This document shows positions 11,594-21,584 of a stretch of DNA of 64,000 bases, in pieces (position 1 is the first letter of the stretch; every line of letters begins with the position of its first letter). Made by a program: the position numbers and the translations under genes. Below the pieces are notes generated by a model. The model did no database searches. It was given only the letters and a program-made list of their open reading frames with translations, and was not told where the DNA came from. The DNA lies in assembly GCA_930367205.1 (NCBI GenBank), contig CAKNEZ010000015.1:124001-188000 (forward strand), given 5' to 3'. Source of the stretch: Acanthosoma haemorrhoidale. Lineage: Eukaryota; Arthropoda; Insecta; Hemiptera; Acanthosomatidae.

Positions 11594-11757
11594 AATGGGA
11601 AAGCGCGAACGCAGTCCCGAATACTGGAAGTTACGCGCCCGAGATACCCACATTTGGGGTATTCGCAGGGGTCAGCTAAACCAAAGTGCAATGGAAAAGC
11701 CTCACTCTGGGGGTACCACCTTGTTGATCACGGTAGGCCCCCACGCCAGGTAAGTAT
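11594..11757 (-). ncRNA. U1: U1 snRNA-like copy 1
   Basis: A 164-nt sequence, the usual U1 length. On the minus strand it starts ATACTTACCTGG, the canonical 5' splice-site-pairing end. It carries the stem-loop II motif ATTGCAC and ends in ACTGCGTTCGCGCTTTCCC. Stem-loop I reads GATCAACAAGG instead of the usual GATCACGAAGG. The Sm region reads AACTTCCAG, a poor Sm site. Either a variant gene or a pseudogene. Confidence 0.9.
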
Positions 11758-12499
11758 GCTATAATTTGGGAAAATCCGATAGCTGTCAAGTCAACCTAAC
11801 CTCACTTGCGAGATTGAACTGGATACGGAGAAGATGAATGGCCGTCTAGCGAACAACCAGATGCTGTAGTATACAAAAAAAATGTTTTATTTATCTTACT
11901 ACACAATATATTATCGAGTATAAATAGTTTAAACGCACCGAAAACATTTCCCTACCCGTATGAGTGCATATATCTTTGCATACCTCTCGATTCCACAGGT
12001 TAGCTAATGATTACACAGGTGGCGCTAGTACAGCTTCATTCTTGGTATCCACCCTTCAACTTTGACCGAGCTATCTCCCGAGCTATTTAGTAAACGCTCC
12101 AAAACGTATTATTTATTATATTTTTGAGATTTCCCTCATCTTATTTGCTAGTATTTATAATGACAATATTTTATAAGATTTTTTATTTTTGGAGATACGT
12201 ATAAAAAAAAATATTGGGTATATGTTATTCGTTAGGAATCCGCTGAGATCCGTTCATTAAATTATTTTTAATATTACTTTGCCACCGAATTAAATAGTGA
12301 CTCTTGCTGTAACTTTATTTATGAATTATTATTCCTAATCCAACTATGATCTCGAATGATTGTATCAATCGGGTGACTCCCGCAATAATATTTTGGTGTC
12401 TGTTTATCCTTAGCTCACAGATAAAACCTCCTCCTGTATGTAGTAAGCCGTAAAAATTTACTGATCCCGATCTCACTAATCCGGAACTAGTAATCCTTT

Positions 12500-12505
12500 C
12501 AGTCG
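12500..12505. repeat. Target-site duplication of Maverick-A (left)
   Basis: CAGTCG directly precedes the AGTAGATA end of Maverick-A and is repeated after its right end at 43763-43768. A 6-bp duplication is characteristic of Mavericks. The uninterrupted site (CAGTCGTTATCCCC) is seen at about 60953 and 63315. Confidence 0.95.
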
Positions 12506-13027
12506 AGTAGATATAAAAGGCGGTTTGGGAATGAGTAACGAGGATATGACCTTGAAGGGTGTCGTATGACGTTATCTTGTGACCTTGAGGTGATTGCTCG
12601 TTCTCTGCAGGGCGGGGGGGGGGAGGAAATTCTGGGAATAGGTGTGTAATTTCGGGGAATTGGTGCGTCATGGGAGGGTGATAAGTGTTTATAAGTATGC
12701 CAGGAGCCACCAGATAGTAGATCTGGCTACATTGGGGGGGGGGAGATCTGGCAACGTCGCAAGGGGAGTGAGTCACTGTGACTCACTATGCCCCGGTGAC
12801 GAGCAGCTGGAGGGCTTGCCCTTGTGACGTAAGGCCATTCAGCGATAAGACCATTCATAGTTTCCCAGTGAAGTAAGGGCATTCAGCGATAAGACCTAGT
12901 TCTCCTGTGACGTAGTGGTCTAGTCCATTGATGTGTCCCATTTATGGTTCCCCACCCAAGCGCGGCTTTAGCATGGGTCAGTTGAAGTATGGTATTAATG
13001 TGGGTGGGGGTAAAATGTGTCTTTGAT
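12506..13027. repeat. Left terminal inverted repeat, Maverick-A
   Basis: Begins AGTAGATATAAAAGGCGG and is the diverged reverse complement of 43340-43762. Shared blocks include the GGTGTCGTATGACGTTATC stretch, CTGGGAATRGGTGTGTAATT, and the palindromic GAGTCACTGTGACTC at about 12769-12783. The left copy holds an extra internal duplication of CATTCAGCGATAAGACC (about 12837 and 12882), absent on the right. Confidence 0.92.
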
Positions 13028-13059
13028 CTCAGTGCGTCTGTTCTTTCAATTAGTTCAAG

Positions 13060-13372
13060 ATGAGTAAGCGCTTAGGTTGGAGTCTGAGGTATGAGAATGA
13101 TCGTCTGTCTACATTTGTTGGATGGTCTTCACCGGTGAGTGCCGTCAAGCTTGCATCAGCAGGATTTTATTATTTAAAAAAATTCAGACTTAACAAGGTG
13201 TCCTTTTTGTGGAGTAATATTACACGAATGGTTGGTACATGATGATCCTTTTGTAAATCACAAGAAATGGGCTAAATATTGTCCGTTTATTGAGTACTTG
13301 GAACAACTAGAGAAGCTACTATTATTACTAATAGATGAAGTTGATAATAAAAAAGAACATGAAAACAGCTAA
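13060..13372 (+). pseudogene. BIR-domain (IAP-like) gene with a frameshift
   Basis: The first frame opens with the classic BIR start: an acidic R-x-STF-x-GW stretch, then ASAGFYYL. The frame then shifts by +1 between about 13172 and 13199. The downstream frame carries an exact C-x2-C-x16-H-x6-C zinc site (first Cys codon 13199-13201) and a leucine-rich tail ending at 13370-13372. BIR domains bind caspases or other partners, and IAPs carried by viruses can block cell death. No RING is seen. The gene lies just inside the left terminal repeat as cargo. A short intron at the shift cannot be excluded, but no clear GT-AG pair fits. Confidence 0.82.
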
Positions 13373-13834
13373 CATGCGTTAGAGGTTTACAGGTTTTATT
13401 CAAGAACTTGCACATTTAAAGGCCCAAATAGTTTTATATGAAATAAAAAAAAAACGAGATAAATCAACTAGTAAAAAAAATAGAAAAACTTCATCTATCC
13501 CCACCTCTCTGTTAAATCTTTTAGTCTCGTTGAAGCCTAGCAAGATGGAGGGTCTACGACGATTGGTACTAGTGACTGAGTGCCACATCACTTGTAGCAA
13601 ACTAGTTTGAGTTGGTCTTTGTGGTTTTGTGTCCACTGTCGCTGTCATCGACAAGAAAACTACAGTGTATATGGATACAGAAGAATAGAAATTCATCGTC
13701 GTCCAAGTTCCAAGGATGTTGTCTCTTTTGCAAAGCAGGCCCAAGAAAGTGGAGGTTGAAAACCGACTAGGATGTAAAAATGTAAATTGCATATTTTCCA
13801 CCAGAGTCCATCAACCCTTTAGCTGAATACACCT
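13373..13834. other. Spacer in Maverick-A, nothing firm
   Basis: A 133-codon minus frame (13400-13801) has low-complexity phenylalanine-rich sequence and no family resemblance, so I do not call it a gene. No repeats or RNA signals were seen. Confidence 0.45.
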
Positions 13835-14080
13835 TTGGCATGTTTCAACAAAAATGATGTGACAAAGCTTTATAGAGAAGTTAAGAAAATCAACGACTCA
13901 CTGGTCTTGATAACCAAGATGGCTGAACTCTATAAGAAACATGAAGAAGGTGAAGAACCTGTGGAATCTTCATTAATGGACTTTAATATTAATACTAATA
14001 CCCTTTTTAATAATTTAAATGAACTCGAGAAAATGTGTAATAATAGCCACATAAATTGTAATTTGAACTATATTCAATAA
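13835..14080 (+). CDS. Small hypothetical protein, Maverick-A
   Basis: An intact 81-residue frame, rich in K, N and E, that looks helical ('REVKKINDSLVLITKMAELYKKHEEGEE'-like spacing of charged and hydrophobic residues) and may form a short coiled coil. Not recognised. It lies between the broken BIR gene and the minus-strand block, and a poly(T)-rich spacer follows. It has no counterpart in Maverick-B. Confidence 0.45.
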   Translation: MACFNKNDVTKLYREVKKINDSLVLITKMAELYKKHEEGEEPVESSLMDFNINTNTLFNNLNELEKMCNNSHINCNLNYIQ

Positions 14081-14218
14081 ATAATTGTTATGTCTATACG
14101 TTTTTTTTTTAACTTTTCCCTAAGTAAAAAGGAGAATAAAGGTAAATAAAAAAAAAATTAAAATTTTTATGGTTTATTTGAAATAAAGCATGAATAAATT
14201 ATAGATATAATATTACAA

Positions 14219-14440
14219 TTAATAATTAATATATTCATTGAGACATGAGAGTCTTCGTTTCTGGATAAATTCCTCATCCTCTCGCCATTCCTCAGGTACG
14301 TTGTCCCAGATGTAGTATAATGTGTAGTCGAAAAGGTACAAAAGTAATGATCGAGGTAAAACTCTCAATTCTTCAGTAGTTAAAGTTTCGATACCTTCCT
14401 CTCCAAAACGACGTATCACCGACTCCATTATATCCATCAT
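14219..14440 (-). CDS. Small acidic hypothetical protein, Maverick-A
   Basis: An intact 73-residue acidic frame with several aromatic residues ('LYYIWDNVPEEW'). Not recognised. It sits 45 bases downstream of the RNase H-like/BIR gene on the same strand, so the two could be co-expressed. Its size and charge recall small viral regulators, but that is only context. Confidence 0.4.
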   Translation of the reverse strand: MMDIMESVIRRFGEEGIETLTTEELRVLPRSLLLYLFDYTLYYIWDNVPEEWREDEEFIQKRRLSCLNEYINY

Positions 14441-14485
14441 ACTAATGCATCGTTTACTAGGAGGTATTTATAAATTCCCCTCCTC

Positions 14486-15160
14486 CTAAAACCACAAACA
14501 CTGAGGACTATTTTTTTTATGGTAGCTGAGAGGGTTGACTAATGATTTCCAGTCAAATAGCAGTCCACAGTATACGCACTTAACTCTATCTTTGACTCCT
14601 CGAATAAATCCAGCATATGAAAGCAGATGATGAGGTAAGCCAATGTTTTTAAATGTTTGCCTTCTTATCTCTTCTTTTTTCAAATCTACAGCTTCAGAAT
14701 TTTTTCCAACCCATGTAGCCAGACGATGAGTTAGATTTAATGAGCAAACAAAGGAAGTGATTAAATGAAAATGACGAGTCATCTGGTCATTATCTAATTG
14801 TTTCAAGTTTGGACAACTGAAATCATGAAGATCATAGAGTGATTTATCAATGAGTTCTTCTATAAATTTGCACTTTTCCATTCCTTTTGCCCATAATATA
14901 TCATAGTCTTCTGTAACGCATATTAGGAAATACTTCATATCTTCATATTGTACATAACCATAGTCCCATTCCAATCCATGAATATGCTTTTTTACCCAAA
15001 GATTTGTCTTCGACTGACTCACTTCTTCAACATCTTGAGGTGGTTTAAAAAACCAATGATATGATGAACCATGGCTTATTGAGATGATAGATAGTTCTTT
15101 AACAATTAATGAGTCAGAAGCCGTGCGATAGCCCTGAAAATAAATTACCGCCGAACGCAT
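14486..15160 (-). CDS. Predicted nuclease-like protein with C-terminal BIR-like zinc domain
   Basis: An intact 224-residue frame from an ATG at 15158-15160. Residues 1-130 contain 'FKPPQDVEE', 'HGLEWDYG', 'ILWAKGMEK' and a CPNLKQL segment. These recall a family of insect and transposon proteins I associate loosely with RNase H-like exonuclease folds; this is inference. Residues about 165-224 look like a BIR domain: RRQTF, LLSYAGF, then Cys196-x2-Cys199-x15-His215-x6-Cys222, one residue shorter than the usual x16. Adding a BIR to a nuclease-like domain would give a DNA-processing or host-interaction factor. Unlike its neighbours it has no stop or frameshift. Confidence 0.6.
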   Translation of the reverse strand: MRSAVIYFQGYRTASDSLIVKELSIISISHGSSYHWFFKPPQDVEEVSQSKTNLWVKKHIHGLEWDYGYVQYEDMKYFLICVTEDYDILWAKGMEKCKFIEELIDKSLYDLHDFSCPNLKQLDNDQMTRHFHLITSFVCSLNLTHRLATWVGKNSEAVDLKKEEIRRQTFKNIGLPHHLLSYAGFIRGVKDRVKCVYCGLLFDWKSLVNPLSYHKKNSPQCLWF

Positions 15161-15467
15161 CTTGTGGTTTACGCTCCTACGGTGAAATGAGATTATTACA
15201 GCCGACTGAATGGTTATATATAATTAAAGCAAGAGCGAAGCAATTGAACTTTTTTTTAAAAATGACTTTATTAATTTACACTTCAACAAAAGTTTTAAAT
15301 AAAAAGATTTAAGTGTCTAAGCTACTAACTGAACGTGCATGAATGAATCACGGAAGGGGATTGCTTATCTCTAAGCGAGGAGCCTCATTTATATCATATC
15401 AAAAGGTCTACGCTCAGCATTATGACAAAGACTCAGCGCTTAAACTATATACATGCAGGTTTTTTTT
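15161..15467. other. Spacer between BIR-like gene and capsid gene
   Basis: No supported gene. It contains short A/T runs and separates the BIR-like gene from the 3' end of the major capsid gene. Confidence 0.45.
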
Positions 15468-16575
15468 TCAATAAATTTTGCGAACGAGACCTGTGCCAAC
15501 CTCATATTCTACTATTTTATCATGAAGAATGAGACAGTATGCCTTGGTATTAGCAGGGAAGTTCTCACTCACCTCTAGTTGAACGCGAATATCAATAGTC
15601 GTACTCTTTATCGCATCAGATTGTTGAGAACAATCTATAACGACTATAGGTGCTATGAGCTCAAAATCACATCGTGACAGCAGAGGTTGAGAATGTCTAT
15701 TGCCATGATAACTCGTTTGAAATTCTTTATACATTTCGTAGAGGAGAGCCACTTTTCCAAGCTCGAAATCTATATTCAAATCATCATAGGGATATTGCTC
15801 GCTATTCAGATAGAGTTTCAAATTTTTCAATTTGCAACTATCAAACTGTCTGTTATCTTTGCTAGCGTTTCTCAGTAAATTTGTCTGGAATGCGATAATA
15901 ACATAGCGTGGCTTTTCTAAATTTGTCGATGTTTTTACAGTCTAGTTTTCTTGTTGTGATGCAGGTAAATTAGGATATTCGTAAAGATCCCATGATCTGA
16001 ACGGAATAGAGATCATCGTCACCCTTTACGCAGTTCAAGTCAGTACTCAATCTGATCAAAACGAGTTCTTGCTTAAGATTAATTAAAATTTTTCGATAGT
16101 CCTCACATATCCCTAAGAGAATATCCAGTGGCAGACACACACTAAAAAAACCGTTTTATCTATTGAAAGTTTTGTCTACACCTGGGATTACCCATCCTGC
16201 ATTTTCTAGACCTTTGACTTGATTAGGTGAAAATGACGCATAGCCTTTAAGCGTTGTAGTTATTTCCGGGTTTCTCACTCTATCAACTTCAATACCATTC
16301 AATTCATATCTGATCTTATCAAACAAAAACGCAAAAGCGTTATTAGTCAATTTTGAAGCAGTTCCAGCAGTACCATCCTTTTTTGAAATTCGTCCTTCCA
16401 GATAAACAAAACTAAATGAAGGAATCGTATAAACATCTTGTTGATGGATAGGTATTCTGATTTCATCAGACCTGTTAAGGGTGTTCTCCGCATACGCTTG
16501 AGGTGAATGATATCGAAATTGTGTAAGACATTCTTCAAATTTTACGTCTGATGTAATATTTAGCATGTTGTTCAT
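15468..16575 (-). pseudogene. Maverick major capsid protein, broken
   Basis: The N-terminal frame (16575-16156) has the recognisable start of the Maverick double jelly-roll capsid: 'EIRIPIHQQDVYTIPSFSF', 'YLEGRI' and 'DKIRYELNGIEVDRV'. The C-terminal frame (15830-15468) ends the same gene. The stretch 16155-15831 between them has stops in every frame, with conserved pieces in shifting frames, and total length is well below the usual ~600 codons, so an internal deletion is likely. The intact family protein builds an icosahedral shell. Confidence 0.8.
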
Positions 16576-17133
16576 TTTTTTTTCTTATTTTTAACCGAAA
16601 ACTACACTGTTTTAAAAAGTTAGCATTGACAGTTGTTAACGGTCTCGTCGATATTGGTTTACTAATTCTTAATTGAGTATGACATCTCCTTTTATAACGG
16701 GCTTCAACTCGCACACAACTCTCTCTGGTAAAATCAATACCCATTCTTCTTCAAATGTATTCTCAATGTAAAAGTTTCTCCCCTAAAGTCAATAAGCTCG
16801 CCGTTCTGATCCACTAAGCGAATGGTAATATTTTCAACGGTCCTCACGTTAGTAGGAAAGTAAATGACAGGATTCGGGGTTTCTACTATTTTATATCCTT
16901 GTTCAACAGTCGGAAAGAATTGATGTATGTTATGATCTGGCTCCCCGTTTACGTAAGACCCTGATGCGATGTTACAATGAATCGAAATAGTGTTTACGGA
17001 AAGGAATTTTAAAATTCCATCTGATTCAGTATAGCGGTTCACTGGATGTATAACACGATTTGGACTATTAAAACCCAATAGTAAGCCAATGGCATGTGGC
17101 TTATAGGGAAAGTTGAAGTAAACCGGTTTAGTT

Positions 17134-17304
17134 TGTGGGTAATTAACAAAACACTTATTAAGGTTAGTATGGTTTATTACAGTCTTCTCACACACACTAT
17201 ACTATGCTACAAAGTTCAATTACAAAGAGGTTCTAGTACAAAGAGGTTCTACTACAAAGAGGTTGACTAGATTTAAACAATACTTGATACCTCCAGTCCC
17301 TACA
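17134..17304 (-). repeat. 3' LTR of gypsy element 2
   Basis: 171 bp, TGTGGGTAATT...GTCCCTACA, nearly identical to 21585-21755. It contains a repeated ACAAAGAGGTTCTA motif, three copies in tandem. A purine-rich tract on the element strand lies at about 17308-17320. Confidence 0.95.
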
Positions 17305-17503
17305 TTACCCCCTATCCAGTGAACACGTTAATATTTATGAAACACAATTGTGAATTACCTTACTAGGAACTATAGCATTCATAGCATCGTTCAAAAAAAT
17401 ATACTGAAAATTCAAGAAACAAAATGGAAAAATATTGATTCGAAACAAAATTATTATGTATGAATAGCTTCAAAGAATAATAATCAGAATATAGAAAATT
17501 CAT

Positions 17504-18106
17504 TCAAACAAGTATTTCTTCCAAATATCTTGCAGGAAACCGCACAGTTCTACCACTTCTAGTAGAGGTTGGTACAGTTTCAGGTTGCTTCTGTTGTTTC
17601 TTCTGGTCTGTAGGCTGCGTCTTCAATACTGGAAAATCATCTGGAGACTGGGCTAAAGGTAAAGTCGAAGAGTCTTGTTGGTTCATATCTTCATCGGCAA
17701 GAAAATAAGCTGGTTTTATCCGGTCAATAGAAACCGCAATGTCCTTGCCATGGATTTCCAATCGAAAATATTTTTCTAAACGGGTGATGACACGGAAAGG
17801 TCCTTCATATGCTGGTTCTAGGGGTTTCTTGACCCGATCAGTGCGCATAAAAACATGTGAGCACTTCTGTAAGTCCTTGTAAATAAAAACGCTCCTAGAA
17901 GACTTGTGATTTACAGGAACAGGCTTTAGCTGACGCATTTCCTCTTGAAGTTCTCCGACCCAATCTTGTGAATCTGAGAATGTCCGTGATCCATTTGCGA
18001 AAAATTCTCCAGGTAATGTGATAGTTTTTCCATAGAGCGTTTGAGATAGGGAAGAATTAGAATCCGGGTGAATTGCTGCTCGCAAGCCTAACAGCACAGT
18101 TGGCAA
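17504..18106 (-). pseudogene. Integrase C-terminal domain, gypsy element 2
   Basis: A 200-residue frame from 'MPTVLLGLRAAIHPDSNSS' through 'HVFMRTDRVKKPLEPAYEGPF' to 'TRSGRTVRFPARYLEEILV'. It completes the integrase of the overlapping upstream frame; a single frameshift near 18100 separates the two. Confidence 0.85.
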
Positions 18107-19434
18107 AGTTTCCGTTCCAAAAAACTCCGGGAATTATGTGCCTTCAAAGCTGTTTTCAATGTACGGTGGAGTCGCTCAATCTTGCCGTTGCATTGAGGGT
18201 GATAAGGCGTAGAGCGGTAGAGTTTGACGCCACATAACGCACTAAAGTGTTTGAACAATCCCGAGTCAAACTGACGACCCGGGTCACTCGTTATGCGTCT
18301 AGGAACACCAAATCGCGCTACCCAGTGACTATAAACAGCCTTAGCAACTGTTTCAGCAGTGATGTTGTTGAGTGGTACAACTTCCATCCAACCGGTGAAT
18401 CTATCTATCATGGTTAACGCGTAAACGTTTCCTTCCGAAGGGGGAAGGGGACCAACTAGGTCTATATGTATCTCAGCTAAACGTTCATCAGGCACTTTAT
18501 ATTGTCCTACCGGAGATTTCACATGACGGTTGATCTTAGTACGCTGGCATGGCATACACGCTTTAGTCCAATCCTGGATGTTCTTTTTAACATTGAGCCA
18601 AACATATTTACCCGATACCTGCTTGACGGTCGCCTTAATACCAGGATGAGCTCTATCATGAATAAGATGAAAGACTTGTTGCCGGAATGCCTTGGGGATG
18701 AATGGCCGGATGGCGTCCGTACTGACATCACACCAAAGATGATTTCCACTAGGAAGCTCGTAACTTTTTAATTTTAATGCAGAATCAGATGTCATAAGAT
18801 TCTGAAGTTCGCTGTCCGTCTTCTGTTCTTCGGCTATCTTGTCAAAGTCTAACACGTCTAGAGCCTCAATCCGCGACAAAGTGTCCGCAACAATATTTTG
18901 CTTTCCACTAATATGGTGGATGTCTGTGGTAAATTCAGATATGTACTGCAATTGTCTTTGTTGGTGAGGGGAAGCTTTGTCATTTCTCTGCTTGAACGCA
19001 AAAATAAGCGGTTTATGGTCCGTAAAAATCACAAAGTGACGCCCTCCTAACAGATGCTTAAAATGCTTGACCGATAAATACATGCTCAACAACTCTCTGT
19101 CATATGCACTGTAAGACTTTTGAGCATCATTAAGTTTTTTAGAGTAAAAAGCTAGAGGTCTCCACCCATTAGGTTCCAGTTGCTGGACCACACCACCCAC
19201 GCCAACATCGCTGGCATCAATGACAAGTGCCAAGGGATAGTCTGGGCAAGGATATGCGAGCATAGTTGCATTAGCGAGATCAACTTTGCATTGCTCGAAT
19301 TTGGCAACTGCTTCCTGAGTCCATGTGATTTTCCTATTGTCCTTTTTCCTTGCTCCTCTAAGATAGTCATGCAAAATGGCTTGAGTTTCTGCAGCCTTGT
19401 GTAAATATCCTCTGTAAAAATTTAGCATTCCCAA
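18088..19434 (-). pseudogene. RNase H and integrase core, gypsy element 2
   Basis: A 448-residue frame with RNase H ('LALVIDASDVGVGG', 'FTDHKPLIFAFKQ', 'VADTLSRIEAL'), an HHCC zinc site ending 'CMPCQ', and the D,D,E triad in 'EIHIDLVGPLPP', 'ITSDPGRQFDSGLF' and 'NGKIERLHRTLK'. The SDPG in place of the common (S/T)DQG may be a mutation. It overlaps the next frame by a frameshift at its 3' end and joins the RT frame upstream through another. Confidence 0.9.
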
Positions 19435-20480
19435 AAACTGGCGAAGCTGCTAACAGTCTGGGGAAGCTTGTAGTTAACGATGACATTGAGCTTCTCTGGA
19501 AGAGGTATTGATCCATCTGGAGTGATTCTATACCCCGAAAATTCCAATTCTTGCACTCCAAACATAGATTTGGCTACACTTATACGCAAGCCATATTTGT
19601 CCAAGCGGTTGAAAACAATCTCCAAATGACGCTTGTGCTCTTCTTCCGTTGACGAAGCAATTAGGCCATCATCTAAAAAAATAAACACAAAATCGAGACC
19701 AGTAAAAACTTGATGGATAAAACGTTGGAAACTGCTGGGTGCGTTTCGTAACCCTGGAGCCATGACATTAAATTCGAAGAGCCCAAATGGAGTGATAATA
19801 GCTGTTTTTGATTTATGCTCCTCAGCTATGGGAACTTGATAATAGGCCTTAAAAAGATCGATTTTAGAAAAAATTGTTTTTCCATGTAACATATTCTGGA
19901 AGTCATCTATCCGAGGAATTGGATAGTGATCAGGAACTGTGAGGTCATTAAGCCTGCGGTAATCACCACAGGGGCGTAATGAACCATCCTTCTTCGTAAC
20001 TAGATGCAGAGGAGAAGCCCATTCGGATTTCGATGGTCGTATTATTCCATGATTCAACATGAATTGAAACTCCTCCTTCGCTAACTGTAATTTCCTAGAG
20101 TCGAGTCTTCTAGCTTTTGAACAAATCGGCCTTCCGGTAGTATGAATGTAGTGTTCTACGTTGTGCTTGCATTCACTAGGTATTAAATTTGGTTTGGTCA
20201 GATTCGGAAACTTGGCTAGTAAGTCAGCAAATCTTTGAGAATTTGACACCGTGCTAATGATGTCACCATTTGAAATAGTTGAAATCTCACCACGGATCTG
20301 TGCACCTGTGACATTATCGACAAGTTTCTTATTTTTTAAATCTATTAAAAGATTAAAATGGGCCAAAAAATCTGCACCAATTATTCCTCTGTTCACTTTA
20401 GCCACATTAAAAGGCCACTGAAACTGACGGCGCAAACCCAAATCAATATTTAAAGATTGTACACCATATGTTGGTATCAT
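19422..20480 (-). pseudogene. Reverse transcriptase, gypsy element 2
   Basis: A 352-residue frame with RT motifs 'DYRRLNDLTVPD', 'KIDLFKAYYQVPI', 'LFEFNVMAPGLRNAPSSF' and the active-site box FLDDG. The usual 'MPFGLRNAP' reads 'MAPGLRNAP' here, and LDDG replaces LDDV/I. A frameshift near 19430 ends the frame. These changes suggest the copy is already losing function. Confidence 0.9.
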
Positions 20481-20531
20481 GGATCCGTTGGCTGCAAATA
20501 AAACAAAATCTCTACTAGGGGACTCGCACTT

Positions 20532-20717
20532 TCATCTTAGCGGAATTATGGACACATCTGCTCCACTATCGACAAGAAACTTTAGTCTGGTTTTTTTATC
20601 CTGGACAAATAAACGAAATTTGTGACTGCCTAATTTGTTAGCAACAGCCGAGGCCACATCTACTGTTGCTTGTGGGAGTTTTCCGACAGCTGCCGCCAAG
20701 CACAAGGTTGTGTACAC
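20532..20717 (-). pseudogene. Retropepsin-like protease, gypsy element 2
   Basis: A short frame ending 'LKFLVDSGADVSIIPLR', the active-site DSGAD of an aspartic protease that would cut the gag-pol polyprotein. It overlaps the end of gag in another frame, as expected for a frameshifted gag-pol junction. A stop after 'IIPLR' separates it from RT. Confidence 0.8.
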
Positions 20718-21454
20718 TTTTCTGGTCTACATTTTTTTCCAAATCTCTGGTGAAAATAACAAAATTTTCTTTTGGGGCTAAAACCGCGCCTCAAATGGGA
20801 AGAATCTCTGGACGATCTGCGAGACCTATTTCTAGAATTCAACGAAGAAATCTGAATTTCTAGACTCGCAATTTTTTTCATCAGTTCATTTAGACTTGAG
20901 TCCTGACTAACGGAATAGGCACTTGACTGAGGGGTAACCTCCGCTATTTTGTCTGCCATAACTGCCACCTTATCTAAGGTCTCCTCGCTAATGATTACAA
21001 TATTTTTTATTGAAACCGGAAGTTTTTCCAACCACAGCGTTCTCAGAATTTTGTCTATCATATCCCCACCAGCCAAAGTCTGCATTTTACGGAGCAACTG
21101 ACTAGGCTTGAGATCACCTAACTCTAAACCTGTCAACAGCCTCCTAATTTGCTGGTTATCGCTCTCCTTAAACAGCTGAAGAAGACGCTCCTTAGCTAAA
21201 GTATATTTATTAACCTCCGTACCTCTAATAATGTCCCATATATTTTCCATATATTTAGTTTCTAGCTGAGAAACAAGATAGTTGAATTTCGTGTCTTCTT
21301 TAATAATACCCACAAGATTGAATTGGGCTTCTATTTGATAAAACCATAATTCAGGTTTATCGGTCCAGAAGGGAGGAATTCTAATTGATACTTTAGTTAC
21401 CTCCGGTTGGTCCTCTAGTTTAGCCTCAAATTTTTCTCCTGCCGGCGACGCCAT
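20660..21454 (-). CDS. gag, gypsy element 2
   Basis: A 264-residue frame from the ATG at 21452-21454. The N-terminal half is a helical capsid-like region ('PPFWTDKPELWFYQIEAQF', 'PSQLLRKMQTLAG', 'LWLEKLPVSIKNI'). The C terminus is Arg/Ser-rich and ends in a CHCC finger (C-x2-H-...-C-x3-C within 'CYFHQRFGKKCRPEKC'). This finger order separates the CsRn1 group from CCHC-type gypsy elements. It is the only gypsy 2 frame that looks intact. Confidence 0.88.
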   Translation of the reverse strand: MASPAGEKFEAKLEDQPEVTKVSIRIPPFWTDKPELWFYQIEAQFNLVGIIKEDTKFNYLVSQLETKYMENIWDIIRGTEVNKYTLAKERLLQLFKESDNQQIRRLLTGLELGDLKPSQLLRKMQTLAGGDMIDKILRTLWLEKLPVSIKNIVIISEETLDKVAVMADKIAEVTPQSSAYSVSQDSSLNELMKKIASLEIQISSLNSRNRSRRSSRDSSHLRRGFSPKRKFCYFHQRFGKKCRPEKCTQPCAWRQLSENSHKQQ

Positions 21455-21474
21455 GCTGGGAATCACTTAGTTCG

Positions 21475-21583
21475 ATCACGTCGAATTAAATCACGTCGGA
21501 TCAAACCACTCGAATTAAATCACGTCGGATTATCACGTCGAATTATCACGTCGGATTATCAAAATCACGTCGGGGTCGCCAAA
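21475..21583 (-). promoter_or_regulatory. Primer-binding site and tandem array of PBS-like motifs
   Basis: The primer site next to the 5' LTR reads TGGCGACCCCGACGTGAT on the minus strand (about 21566-21583). Its inner part, seen on the plus strand as ATCACGTCG, recurs at about 21475, 21490, 21519, 21532, 21545 and 21564, six copies in ~100 bases between the LTR and the gag start. A seventh, degenerate copy (ACCACTCG) lies near 21505. Confidence 0.85.
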
Positions 21584-21584
21584 T

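Larger units (their letters stand above)
10240..12505. repeat. U1-bearing tandem unit A (left part)
   Basis: First copy of a ~2.37 kb unit starting at GATTAGCTAATTAAAAAATAG. It contains a GC-rich block (about 10790-11000), a region with a variable TCAA run, and one U1-like copy in minus orientation. The unit is cut at 12505 by Maverick-A and resumes at 43763-43869, giving about 2373 bp in total, matching the complete unit at 61055-63420. Confidence 0.95.

Noticed and set aside
12315..12776. 153-codon minus-strand ORF
   Set aside because: It crosses the Maverick-A/U1-unit junction; it is a chance join of the satellite frame and the terminal repeat.
13400..13801. 133-codon minus-strand ORF
   Set aside because: Low-complexity Phe-rich content with no homologue in Maverick-B and no motif; the region is likely non-coding.
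16535..16744. 69-codon basic ORF between penton and major capsid genes
   Set aside because: It overlaps both genes and has no recognisable domain. It could be a small capsid-associated peptide but there is no support beyond being open.
21475..21583. CRISPR-like short repeats
   Set aside because: The ATCACGTCG copies are 9-10 bases with irregular spacing in a retrotransposon leader of a eukaryotic genome; they derive from the primer-binding site.
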